Of a stretch of DNA of 33,823 nucleotides, positions 9,132 to 17,828 are shown piece by piece. The notes under the pieces are model-generated. The model was given only the letters and a program-made list of their open reading frames with translations, was not told the origin of the DNA and did no database searches. How positions within the stretch are numbered: the stretch's first letter is position 1; each line of letters starts with the position of its first letter. Source of the stretch: Clostridia bacterium (GTDB taxonomy: Bacteria; Bacillota; Clostridia; Oscillospirales; Acutalibacteraceae); contig JAKSQL010000001.1 in the NCBI GenBank assembly GCA_024404125.1, positions 1 to 33,823 of the forward strand, read 5' to 3'. A program made the translations under genes and the position numbers.

Positions 9132-10787
9132 ATGTTTAATACCGACAGACTTTGTATTAATTGTATGAATGACAATGGTGGCGAAAAGGTATGTCCGCTT
9201 TGCGGATACGACCAAGCCACAAGAAACCCGAGCGATGCATTGCCCGCAAAATTCTGGATTAGTGACAGATATATGGTAGGCAGAGTAACCGGCACAAACA
9301 TTGAGGGAATAACCTATACCGGTTGGGATAATGCGGAAAACGTTCCCGTTGTTATCAGAGAATACTATCCTGCGGGTGCCGCCGTTCGCAACCCCGATAA
9401 GAGCGTTGCAATGGCACTCGGTGCGGAATATATTTTCAACGAGGGGCTTTTGGAATTTTTGGATATAAACCGTTCTCTTATCGGTTGTGAGTACGGTGCA
9501 ATTATGCCCGTAAACGCGGCTTTTGAGGAAAACGGTACCGCCTATGCGGTTAAGCCCGAAATATCGAGCATTACTTTAAAAGACTTTTTGGAAAGAAACG
9601 GCGGCAGTCTTAAATGGGAACAGGCACGTCCGCTTTTTTTACCGCTTATTGACGGTATTATAGGGCTTAACGAAATGGGTATAATCCATGGCGGAATAAG
9701 TCCCGAAAGCATTATGGTAGGACGTGACGGCAAGTTACGGCTTGACGGTATTTGTATAAAGAGAGTTCGCAGGGCGGACGGCGAAACACCTTCGGGACTG
9801 TACAGCGGTTATGCCGCCATTGAGCAGTACGGTGTAAAGGATATGGCAGTCGGTGCCCATACCGATGTTTACGGTATCGGCGCTACACTATTCAGGGTGC
9901 TTATAGGCACCGTTCCTCCTCCGGCGGACGAAAGGATTAAGAATGACGGTCTTTCTATACCGGCAACTTTTGCGGACGAACTGCCAAGACCTGTTTTGGT
10001 AGCCCTTGCAAACAGTTTGCAGGTAAATCCCGAAAACCGTACCTTAACGGTTGAAAATTTCCGCAACGAACTTGTTTACGGCGAAATCAAAAAGTCAGCA
10101 CCAAAACCGCAGGATAAACCTCAGGCAAACGCAAAGGGCGGCAAAGAACCGAAAAAGACTATGTCTTCCGCAAAATACGCGGCTATATCGGCGGCCTGCA
10201 CCATAGGTGTTTTCATAATTATTTTTGCGGTTATAATTCTTGTTTTTGACCCGTTTAACTTTAAGGGCAAGAACGAAAACGAAGGTATAAATTCGGATAT
10301 AGTTTCCGCTTCGAGCGGTGTTTCGATTGGTGACGTTGACCCGAATGTCGATAGCTCAATAAAATACACCGTTCCCGATATGCTCGGCAATTTCTATTCT
10401 CAGGTTTCGGAAACACCCGAGTTTAAGCATTTTGACGTAGTAATCAAGGGCAAAGAGTTTTCTGCTCAACCTAAAGGTGCTATTTGTTGGCAGTCTGCCG
10501 AAGCCGGCTCTCAACTCGATTACGGTGCAAAAATAGAGGTTGTTATAAGTTTAGGTCAACTTGAAGTTTCCGTACCCGATGTTATGGGGCTTCAAAAATC
10601 CGAAGCGCTTGTGGAACTGCTTAAGCAAGGATTTTTATATGAAAATATAGAAATAGTCGAGAAATATGACGTTGATTCAAAGCCGGGCACGGTAGTCGGT
10701 CAGGATCCGAAACACGGTACAAAACTCAATACCGAGTCGGCAATACGTATTTATATCAACAGTTATGAAGGCAATGAGGAAGAATAA
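9132..10787 (+). CDS. Zinc-ribbon, degenerate Ser/Thr kinase-fold, PASTA-domain membrane protein
   Basis: This 551-residue protein has four parts. Residues 8-24 form a zinc ribbon (C8-C11-C21-C24). Residues about 45-315 have a Hanks-type kinase fold: conserved DVYGIGATLFRVLIGTVPPP near 245 and AIEQYG in place of APEQ. A transmembrane helix lies at about 349-373, and two extracellular PASTA domains at about 411-475 and 476-545. The catalytic residues are lost: the VAIK lysine is Arg76, HRDxKPEN reads HGGISPES (186-193, so Asp, Lys and Asn are all replaced), and DFG reads DGI. It is best read as a pseudokinase receptor that senses peptidoglycan or muropeptides outside and signals by binding inside. 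PASTA kinases (PrkC, StkP) are the family model. ATG 9132 follows GGAGG. Confidence 0.88.
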   Translation: MFNTDRLCINCMNDNGGEKVCPLCGYDQATRNPSDALPAKFWISDRYMVGRVTGTNIEGITYTGWDNAENVPVVIREYYPAGAAVRNPDKSVAMALGAEYIFNEGLLEFLDINRSLIGCEYGAIMPVNAAFEENGTAYAVKPEISSITLKDFLERNGGSLKWEQARPLFLPLIDGIIGLNEMGIIHGGISPESIMVGRDGKLRLDGICIKRVRRADGETPSGLYSGYAAIEQYGVKDMAVGAHTDVYGIGATLFRVLIGTVPPPADERIKNDGLSIPATFADELPRPVLVALANSLQVNPENRTLTVENFRNELVYGEIKKSAPKPQDKPQANAKGGKEPKKTMSSAKYAAISAACTIGVFIIIFAVIILVFDPFNFKGKNENEGINSDIVSASSGVSIGDVDPNVDSSIKYTVPDMLGNFYSQVSETPEFKHFDVVIKGKEFSAQPKGAICWQSAEAGSQLDYGAKIEVVISLGQLEVSVPDVMGLQKSEALVELLKQGFLYENIEIVEKYDVDSKPGTVVGQDPKHGTKLNTESAIRIYINSYEGNEEE

Positions 10788-10799
10788 TATAAAAAACAC

Positions 10800-10827
10800 T
10801 TGATTTTTATAAATTTAGTGGTATAAT
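10800..10827 (+). promoter_or_regulatory. Promoter of the rimP-nusA-infB operon
   Basis: TTGATT at 10800-10805 and TATAAT at 10822-10827 are spaced by 16 bases. The predicted transcript starts near 10834, directly before the leader hairpin, and about 60 bases before rimP. Confidence 0.65.
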
Positions 10828-10845
10828 AACAATATAGTATGCAAG

Positions 10846-10880
10846 AAAGGTGAGTGGGTTATCCCGCTCACTTTTGTTTT
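10846..10880 (+). promoter_or_regulatory. Attenuator-like leader hairpin upstream of rimP
   Basis: Bases 10846-10858 pair with 10863-10875 to form a 13-bp stem (two G-U pairs) closed by TTAT. The 3' arm ends in TTTT, followed by GTTTT, then the rimP ribosome site GGAGGA at 10881. It has the shape of an intrinsic terminator inside the 5' leader, so it could attenuate the operon, perhaps by feedback from NusA. Confidence 0.6.
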
Positions 10881-10893
10881 GGAGGAATGTTTT

Positions 10894-11346
10894 ATGGCAA
10901 CGGTGGCCCAAAAGGTTTACGATCTAATTAAGCCGACGGTTGAAAACGAAGGCGTTAATTTGTGGGACGTAAGGTTTTTAAAAGAGGGCGCGTCTTACTA
11001 TCTTCGGGTTTTTATAGACAGTGAAAACGGTATAGGTATAGATGAATGTACCGCCGTTTCCCATGCCATTGACCCGATAATAGACAAAGCCGACCCGATT
11101 GATAAATCTTATTATCTCGAGGTTTGTTCCGCGGGGCTTGACAGAGAACTTGTACGGCAAGAACATTTTGCTTTCGCCGTAGGTAAATCGGTCAGAATAA
11201 AACTTTTCAAGTCACAAGACGGAAAAAAAGAATTTTCGGGCAATTTAAGTAAGTTTTCAAACGGTGTGCTTACACTTAGTTTTGAGGACAGCGAAATAAA
11301 CGTTTCTCTTAAAGACATAGCAAAGGCAAATATTATAGATTTTTAA
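10894..11346 (+). CDS. rimP: Ribosome maturation factor RimP
   Basis: A 150-residue RimP, needed for assembly of the 30S subunit. It shows the N-terminal domain (VENEGVNLWDVRFLKEGASYYLRVFID), the DECTAVSHAIDPIID segment, and LEVCSAGLDRELVRQEHF, the conserved SPGLDRPL region. I place the start at ATG 10894, seven bases after GGAGGA; an upstream in-frame TTG would overlap that ribosome site. It is the first gene of the classic nusA operon and sits behind a promoter and leader hairpin. Confidence 0.95.
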   Translation: MATVAQKVYDLIKPTVENEGVNLWDVRFLKEGASYYLRVFIDSENGIGIDECTAVSHAIDPIIDKADPIDKSYYLEVCSAGLDRELVRQEHFAFAVGKSVRIKLFKSQDGKKEFSGNLSKFSNGVLTLSFEDSEINVSLKDIAKANIIDF

Positions 11347-11369
11347 TATATTTGGAGGTAACTTGTAAA

Positions 11370-12449
11370 ATGGCAAGAATGACAGCAAAGGAAAAAAAGG
11401 ACAACAAGGAGTTTTTTGAGGCGCTTAACCTTATGGAGCAGGAAAGAGGCATACCCAAAGAGTTTATCGCCGAGAAAATAAGTGAGGCAATAGTTGTAGC
11501 TGCAAGAAAAGATTACGGCGGAAACGATATAGTTTCCTGCAACATTGATACCGAAAAAGAGGTATTTACCGTAACCGCAAGAAAAGAAATTGTAGACGAG
11601 GTAGAAGACCCGTTTACGCAGATTTCAAAAGAGGATGCGGCAGCTATTGATGCAAAGTCGGTAGCAAACGGATTTATAGACATTAAACTTGACCCCAAGA
11701 AATTCGGCAGAATAGTAGCACAGAATTCCAAAAACAATTTCAGACAAGATGTAAGAGAAGCCGAGCGCGGTCAGGCACTCGCAGAGTTTCAAAGTCATAA
11801 CCGTGAACTTGTTACGGCAGTAGTTGAGCGTGTTGACAATGTTACCGGCAACGCCATACTCACAATAGGCAAGAACGAAGCAACTTTGCCTAAACTTGAG
11901 CAGGTACCCGATGAAATACTCAAAGAGGGCGACCATATTAAAGTTTACGTTGTAGACGTTAAGGAAACCGAAAGAGGTCCCCGTATTATGCTTTCACGTA
12001 CCCATCCGGGACTTGTAAAGCGTTTGTTTGAAACCGAAGTACCCGAAATTTTTGACGGCACTATCGAGATTAAAGCAATATCCCGTCAGGCAGGGTCAAG
12101 AACTAAAATTGCGGTATGGTCGGAAAATTCCGAGATAGATGCGATAGGTGCTTGCATAGGTCCTAAAGGGGCAAGAGTAAATAAGATAGTTGAAGAACTT
12201 GCAGGTGAGAAGATAGATATAGTTAAGTACAGCGAAGACCCCGTTGCATTTATAAGCGAGTCACTTTCTCCCGCAAAGGTAGTATCGGTAGAAATAGAGA
12301 GTACAGAGCCGAAAGTTTGCAAGGTAAGCGTTCCCGAGTCGCAGTTATCACTTGCCATAGGCAACCGCGGACAGAACGTCCGTCTTGCCGCTAAACTTAC
12401 CGGTTGGAAAATAGATATTCACCCCGAAAGCGGATTTTTCGGAGAATAG
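11370..12449 (+). CDS. nusA: Transcription termination/antitermination factor NusA
   Basis: A 359-residue NusA, which binds RNA polymerase and controls pausing, termination and antitermination. The N-terminal polymerase-binding domain (to about 125) is followed by an S1 domain (ELVTAVVERVDNVTGNAILTIG onward) and two KH domains, marked by GACIGPKGARV and LAIGNRGQNVRLAAKLTGWKIDI. The C-terminal acidic repeats of the proteobacterial protein are absent, which is normal for Firmicutes. ATG 11370 is used, with GGAGG 11 bases upstream; this spacing is long, and a second Met at 11379 is an alternative. Confidence 0.95.
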   Translation: MARMTAKEKKDNKEFFEALNLMEQERGIPKEFIAEKISEAIVVAARKDYGGNDIVSCNIDTEKEVFTVTARKEIVDEVEDPFTQISKEDAAAIDAKSVANGFIDIKLDPKKFGRIVAQNSKNNFRQDVREAERGQALAEFQSHNRELVTAVVERVDNVTGNAILTIGKNEATLPKLEQVPDEILKEGDHIKVYVVDVKETERGPRIMLSRTHPGLVKRLFETEVPEIFDGTIEIKAISRQAGSRTKIAVWSENSEIDAIGACIGPKGARVNKIVEELAGEKIDIVKYSEDPVAFISESLSPAKVVSVEIESTEPKVCKVSVPESQLSLAIGNRGQNVRLAAKLTGWKIDIHPESGFFGE

Positions 12450-12464
12450 AGAGGATAGACCGTA

Positions 12465-12737
12465 TTGAAAGATAAAAAAATACCGCAAAGAATGTGTATC
12501 GGTTGCCGTAAGATGTTTGATAAACGCGACCTTATAAGAGTTGTAAGAAGCAGTGACGGTAAGGTTACGGTTGACATTACCGGCAAGCAAAACGGCAGAG
12601 GCGCGTATATTTGTAAAGAAAAAGCGTGCTTTGAAAGAATAAAAAAGACCGGTGCGTTAAATAGGGCACTTGATACAACTGTGGACAGTGCGGTCTACGA
12701 TGAAATAGAAAAGGGGCTAAATACCTTTGAAGGATAA
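12465..12737 (+). CDS. rnpM: YlxR-family RNase P modulator RnpM
   Basis: A 90-residue DUF448/YlxR protein. It has the family signature PQRMCIGCRKMFDKRDLIRVVR and NGRGAYICKEKACFERIKK. In Bacillus the homologue binds RNase P RNA and modulates its activity. The start is TTG 12465 after an AGAGAGGAT ribosome site. It overlaps ylxQ by 11 bases, and its place between nusA and infB is conserved across Firmicutes. Confidence 0.92.
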   Translation: MKDKKIPQRMCIGCRKMFDKRDLIRVVRSSDGKVTVDITGKQNGRGAYICKEKACFERIKKTGALNRALDTTVDSAVYDEIEKGLNTFEG

Positions 12738-13035
12738 AATTTTAACCCTATTGGGTTTTGCCTCAAAAGCAGGTAAACTTTCATACGGATTTGATAAAAC
12801 ACTTTTAAGTCTTAAATCAAAAAAGTCGTTTTTGATTATAGTATCGAGCGACGTATCGGAAAAAAGCAAAAAAGAGATAAGCTTTTATGCAAAAAAGCAT
12901 AAAACAAAGGTTTTATTTTCCGATTTATTTGATACCGAAGAACTTACCAAAGCGGTAGGACGCGTCTGCGCAACGGTGAGTGTGAACGATAACTCGTTTG
13001 CAGATGCAATTATTGGATTAGGAGGAAACGCTTAA
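12727..13035 (+). CDS. YlxQ-type ribosomal L7Ae-like protein
   Basis: A 102-residue L7Ae/L30e-family protein beginning MKDKILTLLGFASKAGKLSYGFD, the YlxQ signature. Family members bind kink-turn RNA; a precise role for YlxQ is not settled. It begins at TTG 12727 inside the end of rnpM, and its TAA shares a base with the infB ATG, so translation is coupled on both sides. Confidence 0.9.
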   Translation: MKDKILTLLGFASKAGKLSYGFDKTLLSLKSKKSFLIIVSSDVSEKSKKEISFYAKKHKTKVLFSDLFDTEELTKAVGRVCATVSVNDNSFADAIIGLGGNA

Positions 13036-15578
13036 TGACGAATAAATATAAAATAAGTGATATTGCCAAAGATTTCGGTATGGCATCAAAAGAAATTTCC
13101 GCCATAGTTTTGGAAATTACGGGTGAGGATAAAAAGTCCGGAGCATCGCTTAACGAAAATGAGATAGGTATGCTTTTTAATGCTCTTACCAAGAAAAACA
13201 GTGTAAAGAGTTTTAAAGACTATTTTTCTATGGGCGAGGAGGCACGTGCCAAAGCCGCCAAAGAAAAGCAGGATGCAAAGGATAAGAAACTTGCCGAGCA
13301 AATGGCTATACTTGAACAGTTAAAGGCGGCTGCCGAGGCAGAGAAAAAGGCGGCGGAAAAACCGCAGGATGAAAAGAAAGCCGAAAAGAAAGAAGTCAAG
13401 ACCGAAAAGCCGCAAAAGGCGGAGGTTAAGAAAGAGCAACCCGCGGTAAACAAAGAGCCCGCCGCAAAGAAAGAAACACCCAAAAAGGCGGAAAAGGTTG
13501 CAAAAGAGGTTAAGGAAGTTAGAGAGGTTAAAGAAGTGTATGACGGACCGCTTGTAGCACCTTACAAAAAAGAGAAAAAGCCGGGCGAGGCGCCTAACAG
13601 AGGCCCTGCACAGTTAAGGCACTTTGATACCCGTACATCTAACGTTAACATAGATAAATACAACGAGAAGTACGAAAGTATCGCACCTGCCAATACTATG
13701 AGGGATAATTTCAGCAATAAGCAGAAAATCAAGCAGAAGTCGCAGGATTACCGCAGACCTAAGGGCGCAAAACGCGAAACCGAGGCAGATAAACTGCGCC
13801 GGATGCAACTTGAAAGAATAAAGAAAACACCGATAACCGTTACCGTTGCGGACGAAATTACGGTAGGCGAACTTGCCGCCGCTCTTAAAAAGACCGCCGC
13901 AGAGGTAATAAAAACTCTTATGAAACTCGGTATGATGGCATCTGTAAATCAGGTTATAGATTACGATACCGCCGAGATAGTAGTTACCGAACTCGGTGCT
14001 AAAATAGAGCATGCAAAGGTTGTTACCATTGAAGAAAAGATAATGGACGTAACCGAGGATAACGCGGAAGACTTAAAGCCGAGAAGCCCCGTAGTAGTAG
14101 TTATGGGCCACGTTGACCACGGAAAAACCTCTTTGCTTGATGCTATCCGCAATACCGCCGTTACCGATACCGAGGCAGGCGGTATAACCCAGCATATAGG
14201 CGCTTACAGAGTAAATTGTAAGGGCAAGGATATAACATTCCTTGATACACCGGGACACGCCGCATTTACCGCAATGCGCCAAAGAGGTGCTATGGCTACC
14301 GATATAGCAGTGCTCGTAGTTGCCGCGGATGACGGTATAATGCCGCAAACCATAGAAGCAATAAACCACGCGAAAGCGGCAAACGTACAGATAATAGTTG
14401 CGATAAATAAAATGGATAAGCCGGAAGCAAATCCCGACCGTATCAAACAGCAACTTACTGAACATTCTTTGGTACCTGAAGAATGGGGCGGTGACGTTAT
14501 ATGTGTTCCCGTTTCGGCAAAAACACACGACGGTATTGATAATCTTCTCGAAAACATACTGCTTGTTGCCGAAATGCTTGAACTTAAAGCCAACCCCGAC
14601 CGTAAGGCAAAGGGTGTAGTAATCGAGGCACGTCTTGATAAAGGCAGAGGCCCTGTTGCCACACTTTTGGTACAAAACGGTACGCTTAATTCGGGTGATA
14701 TAATCGTTGCGGGCACTACCGTAGGCAGAGTGCGCGTTATGGTAGACGAAAACGGCAAAGCGGTTAAAACCGCGGGACCGTCTGTGCCGGTTGAGATAAC
14801 GGGACTTACCGAAACTCCCTCCGCAGGTGACGGTTTTGATGCTGTTTCTGATGAAAGACTTGCCCGCGAACTTGTTGAGCAACGTAAAGAAAAAATCAAA
14901 AACGATATATTCAACGCAAAAGAAAAGGTTACCCTTGATAATTTGTTCTCACAACTCAGTGAGGGCGAACTCAAAACTCTTAATGTTATTGTTAAGGCAG
15001 ACGTTCAGGGTAGTGTTGAAGCAGTAAAAGAAAGTCTTGAAAAACTTTCGAACGAAGAGGTAAAGGTAAGTGTTATCCACGGCGGTGTAGGCGCAGTAAA
15101 CGAGTCGGACGTTATGCTTGCACAGACCTCGGGCGCCATTATAGTAGGATTTAATGTACGTCCCGATGCGGTAGCAAAAGAAACCGCCGAGAGAGACGGT
15201 ACCGATATCCGTCTTTACCGCGTAATTTATGACTGCATCGAGGAAATTGAAGCCGCAATGAAAGGTATGCTCGCTCCGAAATACCGTGAGAATATTCTCG
15301 GTACCGCCGAGGTACGTAATACCTATAAGATTTCAAACGTAGGTACGATAGCAGGTTGCTATATTACAGACGGTAAGGTAACAAGAGCGTGTCAGATACG
15401 CGTTGTACGTGACGGTATTGTAATCAGTGAAGACGAAATAGCATCTTTGCGCAGATTTAAAGACGATGTTAAAGAGGTTGCTCAAGGTTACGAATGCGGT
15501 ATAGGTCTTGAAAAATTTGCCGATATTAAAGAGGGCGACGTTCTTGAAGCGTTTATTATGGAGGAGTATCGTGACTGA
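13035..15578 (+). CDS. infB: Translation initiation factor IF-2
   Basis: An 847-residue IF-2, the GTPase that brings initiator tRNA to the 30S subunit. An IF2_N domain occupies residues 1-60, followed by a highly charged Lys/Glu/Ala-rich linker (about 70-180) and a second IF2_N segment (about 268-325). The GTPase domain has GHVDHGKTS near 358, DTPGHAAF and NKMDKPEANP; beta-barrel domains and the C-terminal initiator-tRNA domain follow. ATG 13035 is preceded by GGAGG at 13021-13025. The stop overlaps the rbfA start. Confidence 0.97.
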   Translation: MTNKYKISDIAKDFGMASKEISAIVLEITGEDKKSGASLNENEIGMLFNALTKKNSVKSFKDYFSMGEEARAKAAKEKQDAKDKKLAEQMAILEQLKAAAEAEKKAAEKPQDEKKAEKKEVKTEKPQKAEVKKEQPAVNKEPAAKKETPKKAEKVAKEVKEVREVKEVYDGPLVAPYKKEKKPGEAPNRGPAQLRHFDTRTSNVNIDKYNEKYESIAPANTMRDNFSNKQKIKQKSQDYRRPKGAKRETEADKLRRMQLERIKKTPITVTVADEITVGELAAALKKTAAEVIKTLMKLGMMASVNQVIDYDTAEIVVTELGAKIEHAKVVTIEEKIMDVTEDNAEDLKPRSPVVVVMGHVDHGKTSLLDAIRNTAVTDTEAGGITQHIGAYRVNCKGKDITFLDTPGHAAFTAMRQRGAMATDIAVLVVAADDGIMPQTIEAINHAKAANVQIIVAINKMDKPEANPDRIKQQLTEHSLVPEEWGGDVICVPVSAKTHDGIDNLLENILLVAEMLELKANPDRKAKGVVIEARLDKGRGPVATLLVQNGTLNSGDIIVAGTTVGRVRVMVDENGKAVKTAGPSVPVEITGLTETPSAGDGFDAVSDERLARELVEQRKEKIKNDIFNAKEKVTLDNLFSQLSEGELKTLNVIVKADVQGSVEAVKESLEKLSNEEVKVSVIHGGVGAVNESDVMLAQTSGAIIVGFNVRPDAVAKETAERDGTDIRLYRVIYDCIEEIEAAMKGMLAPKYRENILGTAEVRNTYKISNVGTIAGCYITDGKVTRACQIRVVRDGIVISEDEIASLRRFKDDVKEVAQGYECGIGLEKFADIKEGDVLEAFIMEEYRD

Positions 15579-15916
15579 TGGCAGGATATAAGATAAATCG
15601 TGTAACATCGGATATAAAACTCGCACTTTCGGAACTGTTAAGAGAGGTAAAAGACCCGAGGGTAAGCAAACTGTTAAGCATTGTTAAACTTGACGTTTCG
15701 GGTGATATGTCCTATGCAAAGGTTTACGTAAGCGCAATAGAAGGAAAAAGTGCTACCGAAGAATCGGTAAAGGCGCTTAATAAGAGTGCGAGCGGATATA
15801 TAAGACGTGAACTCGGTCACCGTCTTAAACTCCGCAAAGTGCCCGAACTTACCTTTATTGCCGATAATTCCATAGAAAACAGCGCAAATATTTCCCGTAT
15901 AATTGATTCTTTTTAA
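15578..15916 (+). CDS. rbfA: 30S ribosome-binding factor RbfA
   Basis: A 112-residue RbfA, a KH-like protein for late 30S maturation and cold adaptation. Signature parts are INRVTSDIKLALSELLREVKDPRV, the SYAKVYVS strand and GYIRRELGHRLKLRKVPELTFIADNSIE. Its ATG shares one base with the infB stop and uses a GGAGGAG site inside infB. Confidence 0.95.
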   Translation: MAGYKINRVTSDIKLALSELLREVKDPRVSKLLSIVKLDVSGDMSYAKVYVSAIEGKSATEESVKALNKSASGYIRRELGHRLKLRKVPELTFIADNSIENSANISRIIDSF

Positions 15917-15934
15917 AGGGGTATGTTTTTTCAG

Positions 15935-16936
15935 ATGAGAAAAGAAAACAATGGTGTATGTAAGGCGATAAGTCTTCGCAAAACCGCAAAATTTTTGAAA
16001 AAACACGATAATTTCGTTATACTTACACACTCGTCTCCCGATGGTGATACTTTAGGTTCTGCCTATGCTCTTTATTACGGACTTAAAGAAATAGGCAAAA
16101 TGGCGGCGGTAATATGTCCTGACGTAATACCGTCAAAGTATTCATATTTTGTAAACCCGACCGACAGTATTGATAAGCAAAACGCGACCGTAGTTGCGCT
16201 TGACGTTGCCGATAAAGCACTTTTAGGCAGTTTAAGCGAAGAATTCGGGAATAAGGTTGACCTTACTGTTGACCATCACATTTCAAACACAAAGTATGCA
16301 AAGTATCTTTATCTTGACAGTTCTGCTTCGGCTACCTGCGAGATAATTTACGAATTACTTTGTTTTATGAAGGTCAATATAAATACCCGCGCGGCAAAGG
16401 CACTCTATACGGGTATCGCAACCGATACGGGATGCTTTAAGTATTCAAACGTAACGGCGAAAACCCACGAAATAGCGTCCGAACTTTACGAATACGATAT
16501 AAAGGCAGACGAGATAAACAAACTTATGTTTGATACCAAGTCCAAAAAGTTACTCGAACTTGAACGTATGGTACTTGATACAGCCGAATATCATTTTGAT
16601 AACAGGTGCATTATTCTTTCGGTAACTGCCGATATGCAGAATAAAACGGGTTGTTCGGGTTCCGACCTTGAAGGTATAGCGATTATATCAAGAAGTGTTG
16701 AGGGTGTAATAGCAGGTGTTACCGTAAAGCAAACCGATGATAAAGTCTTTAAGATTTCACTCCGTACTTATTTTCCGCTTGATGCTTCGGCGATTTGTAA
16801 AGAACTCGGCGGCGGCGGTCATAAGGCGGCGGCAGGTGCTACACTTGAAGGCACCTTAAGTGAGGTTAAAGAGCAGATACTTTCGGTTATCGGAAAGTAT
16901 TTGGAGGAAGCGGATAATGGGACTGATTCTCATTGA
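15935..16936 (+). CDS. nrnA: DHH/DHHA1 phosphoesterase, NrnA family
   Basis: A protein of about 333 residues in the NrnA family, which degrades nanoRNAs and converts pAp to AMP; some members cleave linear pApA or c-di-AMP. The DHH domain has HSSPDGDTLGS, VALDVAD, VDHHISNTKYA and GIATDTGCFKYSN, giving the full set of metal ligands. The DHHA1 part ends with GGGGHKAAAGATLEG. Start choice is uncertain: ATG 15935 lies 13 bases from AAAGGGG, while ATG 15923 lies only one base from it. It overlaps truB by 20 bases and is a usual member of this operon. Confidence 0.92.
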   Translation: MRKENNGVCKAISLRKTAKFLKKHDNFVILTHSSPDGDTLGSAYALYYGLKEIGKMAAVICPDVIPSKYSYFVNPTDSIDKQNATVVALDVADKALLGSLSEEFGNKVDLTVDHHISNTKYAKYLYLDSSASATCEIIYELLCFMKVNINTRAAKALYTGIATDTGCFKYSNVTAKTHEIASELYEYDIKADEINKLMFDTKSKKLLELERMVLDTAEYHFDNRCIILSVTADMQNKTGCSGSDLEGIAIISRSVEGVIAGVTVKQTDDKVFKISLRTYFPLDASAICKELGGGGHKAAAGATLEGTLSEVKEQILSVIGKYLEEADNGTDSH

Positions 16937-17828
16937 TAAACCGCAGGGTATAACCTCATTTGGTGCGGTAGCAAGAATAAAACGGCTTACGGGTGAAAAG
17001 CGGGTAGGTCATACCGGTACGCTTGACCCTATGGCTACGGGTGTACTGCCGATATTCACAGGCAGGGCAACTGCGCTTTCTTCATATTTGCTTGATGCCG
17101 ACAAAACCTATGTAGCCGGTGTAACACTCGGTATCAACACTGACACATACGATATAACAGTAACTGTAACAGCAAGTATGTCACAAGACAAACTTTCAAG
17201 ATACAAAAATTCCGATATCACCGAGGTTTTAAGCGCATTTAAAGGCAGACAGAAGCAGGTACCTCCTATGTACAGTGCGCTTAAAAAGGACGGGGTACGG
17301 CTTTACGACCTTGCACGTCAGGGTAAGGTTACCGATATACCCGAAAGAGAAATCGAAATTTTTGAAATAGAGCAAACAAAACCGCTTAACGGCGATTTTG
17401 AATTTGAATTTAAAGTAAAGGTATCAAAAGGTACGTATATAAGAAGTCTTTGCAACGATATAGGTATTAAACTTGGTTGCGGGGCTACGCTTATATCGCT
17501 TTGCCGCACAAACACCTGCGGCATTGATATTAAAGAGTGTGTTAACCTTGATACTTTAAATAGCGATAATATAGGTAATTACGTTATGAATGAGGAATAC
17601 GCCGTAAGTCACTTTAGGGCGGTAAACGTAACCGAAAAGCAGGCGGTACGTTTTTCAAACGGCGGCAAACTGTCTCTTGACCGCTTAAAACCTGATATTT
17701 ATTCCGATAAAGAGGTAATAAGAGTAAAGTACGGTGATTTGTTTTTAGGGCTCGGTACTGTTGACTTAACCCTTAACGAACTTGCGGTCAAGTGTGTGAT
17801 AAACGATTATAAGACGGGGGAGAAATAA
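16917..17828 (+). CDS. truB: tRNA pseudouridine(55) synthase TruB
   Basis: A 303-residue TruB, which makes pseudouridine 55 in the T-loop of tRNAs. It begins MGLILIDKPQGITSFGAVARIKR and contains the catalytic motif GHTGTLDPMATGVLPI with its active Asp, then YSALKKDGVRLYDLARQG and SKGTYIRSLCNDIG. ATG 16917 fits the family N-terminus and follows GGAGGAAG; the in-frame upstream extension runs through nrnA and has no family similarity. Its TAA overlaps the ribF ATG. Confidence 0.96.
   Translation: MGLILIDKPQGITSFGAVARIKRLTGEKRVGHTGTLDPMATGVLPIFTGRATALSSYLLDADKTYVAGVTLGINTDTYDITVTVTASMSQDKLSRYKNSDITEVLSAFKGRQKQVPPMYSALKKDGVRLYDLARQGKVTDIPEREIEIFEIEQTKPLNGDFEFEFKVKVSKGTYIRSLCNDIGIKLGCGATLISLCRTNTCGIDIKECVNLDTLNSDNIGNYVMNEEYAVSHFRAVNVTEKQAVRFSNGGKLSLDRLKPDIYSDKEVIRVKYGDLFLGLGTVDLTLNELAVKCVINDYKTGEK

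Noticed and set aside
14204..14974. A 256-codon open frame on the minus strand inside infB
   Set aside because: It is wholly antisense to the conserved GTPase domain of IF-2, is low-complexity Ser/Thr/Ala-rich, and mirrors codon bias of the real gene; no ribosome site supports it.
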